Shown piece by piece: positions 7,319-10,693 of a stretch of 10,693 nt of DNA. The notes beneath the pieces are model-generated. The model saw only the letters and a list, made by a program, of their open reading frames with translations, had not been told where the DNA came from and ran no database searches. Made by a program: the position numbers and the translations under genes. This DNA is from Porticoccaceae bacterium UBA1117 (lineage in GTDB: Bacteria; Pseudomonadota; Gammaproteobacteria; Pseudomonadales; Porticoccaceae), in contig DCBC01000135.1 of the NCBI GenBank assembly GCA_002313335.1, forward strand, positions 3,672 to 14,364, in the 5' to 3' direction. Numbering within the stretch: the first letter of the stretch is position 1; every line of letters starts with the position of its first letter.

Positions 7319-8614
7319 TTATATTGTGACCAAATCCTCTAATTTCAAGTTCGCATTCTTTAAAATGCGAAAAAAATCGCTCTCCGGAAGCTTAATTTCA
7401 AGTTGTATAACGCCTTGATCGTCTATCTTTTCAAAAACCACCGACTTACAACCATAAAAAGCTGACCTGAGAGCCCCTTGATTCGGTTGCAAGATCAGAT
7501 GCTTATGGATTGTTCTGCTGGGTAGTTTTTCAACAACCGCCTCCAACAAAAGCTCCAGACCCTCACCCCTTAGCGCTGAAACCCAAACTGCCGTGGGTAC
7601 ACCATCGGCATCACGCTCTATCCTGGGATTTGGCTCTTCCAACAAGTCAACTTTGTTATACACCATCAAAGTTGGCAGTTTAAACGCGTCGATTTCTTTC
7701 AGTACTTCATCGACCCTTACTATATTTTTTGCTCTATCTTCAGCACTCGCATCAACGATGTGTAACAAGAGATCGGCGGAAGCAGCCTCTTCCAACGTTG
7801 CTCTAAAAGCATCGACCAATCGATGGGGTAAATGGCTTATAAAGCCCACCGTATCGGCAAAAATAACCGACCCTAAGTCATGCACATCTACCCTCCGCAT
7901 GGTTGGATCTAGGGTCGCAAACAACTGATCTGCCACAAAAACATCGGCTTTGGTTATTGCATTAAACAAAGTAGACTTTCCAGCATTGGTATACCCCACC
8001 AAAGAGACGGTTGGTATTTCGGAGCGTTTTCTACTGCGGCGACCTTGATCCCGTTGCTTACGAACCTTGTCTAGGCGTTTTTCAATCGCTTTAATACGAT
8101 CTCTGACCATTCGACGATCTGACTCTAGCTGCGTCTCACCAGGCCCACGCATGCCTATACCACCTCTTTGACGCTCTAGGTGAGTCCAGCCTCGCACCAG
8201 CCTAGATGAAAGGTGCTGCAACTGGGCTAGCTCTACCTGAAGTTTACCCTCATGCGTGCGCGCCCGTTGAGCAAAAATATCTAAAATAAGACCCGTTCTA
8301 TCAAGTACCCTACACTGCAATTCAGCCTCAAGATTACGCTCCTGGCTGGGTGTTAAATTATGATTAAAAATAACCAGCTCCGCACCGGCCCCCTTAACAA
8401 CAGCACCAATTTCATCAACCTTTCCAGTACCCACAAAAAACTTTGCGCTAGGAGACTGCCTAGAGCCTGTTATGAAGTCCACAGGATCGCCACCAGCGGC
8501 AATAACAAGCTCTTCGAATTCTCTTGGATCTTCAGGCTCTGATTCACTGTTAAGTTTAATATGAACTAGAACCGCAGTTTCGCCTGTCTTGGGTCGTTCA
8601 AAGAATAGGGCCAC
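7319..8614 (-). CDS. hflX: Ribosome-associated GTPase HflX
   Basis: HflX is a TRAFAC-class GTPase that binds the large ribosomal subunit and splits stalled ribosomes, notably after heat stress. The 431 residues match the family. The N-terminal HflX domain occupies about 1-195, with the G-T-G-K-V-D-E-I segment (62-69), the R-G-P-G-E-T-Q-L-E-S-D-R-R signature (156-168) and a basic coiled coil near 170-198. The G domain has G1 GYTNAGKST (207-215), G3 DTVGF (254-258), G4 NKVD (320-323) and G5 SALRGEG (346-352). A short C-terminal domain follows, about 365-431. The start is GTG at 8614, three bases after the hfq stop; no earlier start is possible because that stop is in the same frame, and the M-A-L-F-F-E-R start matches relatives. 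No strong ribosome site is visible, so translation may be coupled to hfq. Confidence 0.97.
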   Translation of the reverse strand: MALFFERPKTGETAVLVHIKLNSESEPEDPREFEELVIAAGGDPVDFITGSRQSPSAKFFVGTGKVDEIGAVVKGAGAELVIFNHNLTPSQERNLEAELQCRVLDRTGLILDIFAQRARTHEGKLQVELAQLQHLSSRLVRGWTHLERQRGGIGMRGPGETQLESDRRMVRDRIKAIEKRLDKVRKQRDQGRRSRKRSEIPTVSLVGYTNAGKSTLFNAITKADVFVADQLFATLDPTMRRVDVHDLGSVIFADTVGFISHLPHRLVDAFRATLEEAASADLLLHIVDASAEDRAKNIVRVDEVLKEIDAFKLPTLMVYNKVDLLEEPNPRIERDADGVPTAVWVSALRGEGLELLLEAVVEKLPSRTIHKHLILQPNQGALRSAFYGCKSVVFEKIDDQGVIQLEIKLPESDFFRILKNANLKLEDLVTI

Positions 8615-8617
8615 AGG

Positions 8618-8899
8618 TTAGTAGTTTTCATCCCCGTTATTTCCAGATTCCTCATCTGAAATTTCAGCCTGATCACTTCCACTGGTAGGCAAGCGGACGA
8701 CTCTCGATGGCACGATAGTCGAAATAGCATGTTTATAGACCATTTGACTTACGGTGTTCTTCAAAAGAACAACAAACTGATCGAACGATTCGACTTGGCC
8801 TTGAAGTTTTATACCGTTCACTAGGAATATTGCGACGGGGACTCTCTCTTTTCTTAGGACATTCAGAAAAGGATCCTGCAGATTATGCCCTTTTGACAT
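8618..8899 (-). CDS. hfq: RNA chaperone Hfq
   Basis: Hfq is the hexameric Sm-like protein that binds small RNAs and mRNAs and drives base-pairing regulation. The 93-residue product has the Sm1 region ([16 protein letters not shown], 27-42) and the Sm2 motif YKHAIST (55-61). Proximal-face residues Gln8, Gln41, Phe42, Lys56 and His57 are present, and the rim patch reads R16-K17-E-R19. Distal-face Tyr25 of E. coli is Phe here, while Lys31 is kept. The tail after about residue 72 is short and acidic (D76, E79, D82, E83, E84, D90, E91), comparable to the acidic tip that autoregulates E. coli Hfq. A strong ribosome site, AAGGAG, lies 7 nt before the ATG. It is 101 bp after miaA and 3 bp before hflX. 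Confidence 0.99.
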   Translation of the reverse strand: MSKGHNLQDPFLNVLRKERVPVAIFLVNGIKLQGQVESFDQFVVLLKNTVSQMVYKHAISTIVPSRVVRLPTSGSDQAEISDEESGNNGDENY

Positions 8900-8926
8900 G
8901 GGACTTCTCCTTGTTATTGAAAATTC

Positions 8927-8956
8927 AATATAGGCTGCAATAATCGCAGCAAAAAA
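8927..8956 (-). promoter_or_regulatory. Possible hfq promoter or leader hairpin in the miaA-hfq gap
   Basis: The 101-bp gap (8900-9000) holds a -10-like TATATT (minus strand, 8932-8927) preceded by an inverted repeat GCTGC/GCAGC (8950-8946 and 8938-8934) and a run of six T (8956-8951). No good -35 hexamer sits 17 bp from the -10. The T-run precedes the hairpin on the transcribed strand, so it is not a terminator. hfq often has its own promoters in relatives, which makes the region plausible, but the assignment is weak. Confidence 0.25.
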
Positions 8957-9000
8957 CGCTAGTAGGATTGCGGTCCACTAACTGTGACAGGTTTTAACTG

Positions 9001-9978
9001 TCATGAACCCAATATGGAGTGCTGGCTCAGTATTTTCAAGCACTGATTACAACTATTTTCTAAACTGATGTAGGTTTGTCCATCATCTACCTGAATTTCG
9101 TGCACCTCAGGCCAATTTCGTAACCAGGTTATTTGGCGTTTAGCTAACTGGCGACTAGCAATAATACTTTTCTCTACAGCCTCCTCTAGACTACAGTGGC
9201 CATCAAGGTATTGCCAAATTTGTTGATAACCAGCCGCTCGCATGGATGGCAAATCAGTATGCAAATCCTCACGCCCATGCAGGCCTCTAACCTCTGCAAG
9301 AAGCCCATTAGTCATCATCTGTTTAAAGCGCTGTTCAATTCGCCGATGTAACAACGAGCGATCATTAAATATCAGGCTAAATTGCAGAACATTATAGTGG
9401 TCTAAAACACTATCATTACTTGACGCGGCCTGTAAATCTGACATCGATACGCCTGTCAGTTGATGAACCTCCAAGGCTCGCTGAATACGTTGAGAGTGAT
9501 TCGGGTGCAGTTTAGCTGCGGTCACCGGATCAATCTGCTGCAGCTCATCGTATAAACTCGGCCAACCAAACTCATCTGCACGGTGCTGTATTTGATCGCG
9601 TACACCCTGGTCTGCCTCCGGCAAATCAGATAAGCCGTCCAGTAGTATTTTAAAGTAAAGCATAGAGCCACCCACTAATAGGGGTATTCGACCCGCAGCA
9701 GTTATTTCGGCCATTTGCTCCGTAGCATCTTTTAAGAATTCCGCAACGCTATAGGCATCAACTGGGTCTCTAATATCAATTAATCGGTGGGGATGGTCAG
9801 CCAGAGTAATGGCATCAGGTTTGGCACTGCCAATATCTAGTTGGCGATAGACCTGCGCAGAATCAACACTAACAATATCTACAGGTAAATGTTTTCTCAA
9901 CGATATTGCTAAATCAGTCTTACCTGAGGCAGTCGGACCCATTATGAAAATAGCCAGCGGTAATACTATGGAAGCCAT
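9001..9978 (-). CDS. miaA: tRNA dimethylallyltransferase
   Basis: MiaA transfers a dimethylallyl group to N6 of A37, next to the anticodon in tRNAs reading U-starting codons, the first step to ms2i6A. At 325 residues it is near the family length. The P-loop GPTASGKT is at 14-21, followed by SVDSAQVYR (37-45) with the general-base Asp, VGGSMLYFK (102-110) lining the tunnel, [10 protein letters not shown] (167-176), [15 protein letters not shown] (246-260), and the C-terminal signature [16 protein letters not shown] (274-289). MRAAGYQQ differs slightly from the more common M-R-x-V-G-Y-R-Q. The start ATG at 9978 lies 11 bp after the mutL stop and leaves the usual short lead before the P-loop. 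The ribosome site (TAGGT) is weak and overlaps the mutL stop, suggesting coupling. Confidence 0.98.
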   Translation of the reverse strand: MASIVLPLAIFIMGPTASGKTDLAISLRKHLPVDIVSVDSAQVYRQLDIGSAKPDAITLADHPHRLIDIRDPVDAYSVAEFLKDATEQMAEITAAGRIPLLVGGSMLYFKILLDGLSDLPEADQGVRDQIQHRADEFGWPSLYDELQQIDPVTAAKLHPNHSQRIQRALEVHQLTGVSMSDLQAASSNDSVLDHYNVLQFSLIFNDRSLLHRRIEQRFKQMMTNGLLAEVRGLHGREDLHTDLPSMRAAGYQQIWQYLDGHCSLEEAVEKSIIASRQLAKRQITWLRNWPEVHEIQVDDGQTYISLENSCNQCLKILSQHSILGS

Positions 9979-9989
9979 TAAAGAACTAC

Positions 9990-10693
9990 CTAACGTCCGC
10001 GAAGGAACAGTTTATCAAGTTCCTCTACCGTCAGTTGCGACCAAGTAGGTCGACCATGATTGCATTGCCCACTGCGCTCGGTAATCTCCATATCTCTCAA
10101 TAAGGCATTCATCTCAGGTAGGGTTAACCTACGGTTTGCTCGCACTGATCCGTGACACGCCATAGTCGACAAAATTTCATTAATATGATCACGAATCCGC
10201 TCTGAACTGCCATGCTCAAGGAGATCTGACAGCACATCTCTCAGCAGTTTCTCAACCTCTGAACCACGTAAAATAGCTGGAATCTCGCGAACAATAATAC
10301 TTTCACTCGCGGCACGTTCAACACCGAATCCGAGCTGGGTAAACACCGCCTGATTAGACTCTACTGCGTCAGCCTCTCGCTGACTAACCGCTAAGTTTTC
10401 CGGAACCAGTAGCGGCTGAGAGACTAAGCCCTGCAGATCAAAGGCATTTTTCATACGTTCATAGGTAATTCGTTCGTGGGCAGCATGCATATCCACAATG
10501 ATCAGACCATGACTATTTTCAGCGAGGATAAAGATCCCTTTTAACTGAGCGACGGCGAAGCCAAGTGGTGGCACTTCAGCTTCATCACTATCCTCGACGT
10601 TAGTCGAATAGAGACCCTGGTAGTTGCTTGTGGGAGCGTTGACTCCAGAGGATAGCCCTGTTGATGGCCATTTGGACTGATAACCAGCGCCTG
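9990..10693 (-). CDS. mutL: DNA mismatch repair protein MutL, C-terminal part (5' end outside window)
   Basis: MutL links mismatch recognition by MutS to strand incision and removal. The frame is open to the right edge, giving 233 residues of the C-terminus; the N-terminal GHKL ATPase is not in the window. The first about 35 visible residues are a Ser/Asn/Asp-rich linker, and dimerization domain begins at [10 protein letters not shown]. The segment [12 protein letters not shown] (10493-10458) fits the metal-binding endonuclease motif D-[QM]-H-A-x2-E-x4-E. The companion motifs ACHGSVRA and [10 protein letters not shown] (the C-x-H-G-R-P element at 10064-10047) are also present. This points to a nicking MutL rather than the MutH-dependent E. 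coli type. The protein ends D-K-L-F-L-R-G-R, 11 bp before miaA. An internal GTG at 10574 is not the true start, since the linker reads in frame upstream of it. Confidence 0.98.
   Translation of the reverse strand, partial: GAGYQSKWPSTGLSSGVNAPTSNYQGLYSTNVEDSDEAEVPPLGFAVAQLKGIFILAENSHGLIIVDMHAAHERITYERMKNAFDLQGLVSQPLLVPENLAVSQREADAVESNQAVFTQLGFGVERAASESIIVREIPAILRGSEVEKLLRDVLSDLLEHGSSERIRDHINEILSTMACHGSVRANRRLTLPEMNALLRDMEITERSGQCNHGRPTWSQLTVEELDKLFLRGR

Noticed and set aside
7593..7928. 111-codon plus-strand frame opposite hflX.
   Set aside because: It lies antisense to the HflX G domain, is Ser-rich and low in complexity, and has no family resemblance. It is a shadow of the real gene.
9990..10574. 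Treating the GTG at 10574 as the start of a short separate protein.
   Set aside because: The same frame continues upstream without a stop to the window edge and reads as a typical MutL linker, so it is an internal codon of mutL.

Overview
The window reads as chromosomal DNA from a gammaproteobacterium of moderate G+C, probably a marine, Pseudomonadales/Cellvibrionales-like lineage. The gene order mutL-miaA-hfq-hflX-hflK-hflC-(DUF2065)-hisZ-purA is the one I associate with Pseudomonas and its relatives. Enterobacteria have the same block without hisZ. The organism assignment is inferred from synteny and protein resemblance, not from a search. All ten genes lie on the minus strand, so transcription runs from high to low coordinates.

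From 10693 down to 6109 the window holds a compact 'amiA-mutL-hfq superoperon'-type block: the 3' part of mutL (mismatch repair), miaA (tRNA A37 prenylation), hfq (RNA chaperone), hflX (ribosome-splitting GTPase) and hflK, followed by hflC down to 5243. HflK and HflC form the membrane complex that modulates FtsH. Gaps are short: 11 bp for mutL/miaA, 3 bp for hfq/hflX, and a 4-bp ATGA overlap for hflK/hflC. Longer gaps upstream of hfq and hflK carry possible internal promoters. A good intrinsic terminator follows hflC at 5143-5165.

Beyond the terminator come a small DUF2065 membrane protein, hisZ (regulatory subunit of a short-form ATP phosphoribosyltransferase, histidine pathway) and purA (adenylosuccinate synthetase, AMP pathway). 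HisG uses ATP and PurA makes the AMP precursor, so the two neighbours both touch the adenine nucleotide pool.

Below purA the conserved block ends. A 461-bp intergenic region (1925-2385) carries two diverged 111-bp direct repeats with conserved nested inverted repeats. This is the least explained structure in the window. It is followed by the 5' part of a secreted reprolysin-like zinc metalloprotease with beta-sandwich modules, cut off by the left edge. I found no IS element, CRISPR array, tRNA or rRNA. The most unusual items are the paired repeats and the accessory protease beside an otherwise conserved housekeeping cluster.
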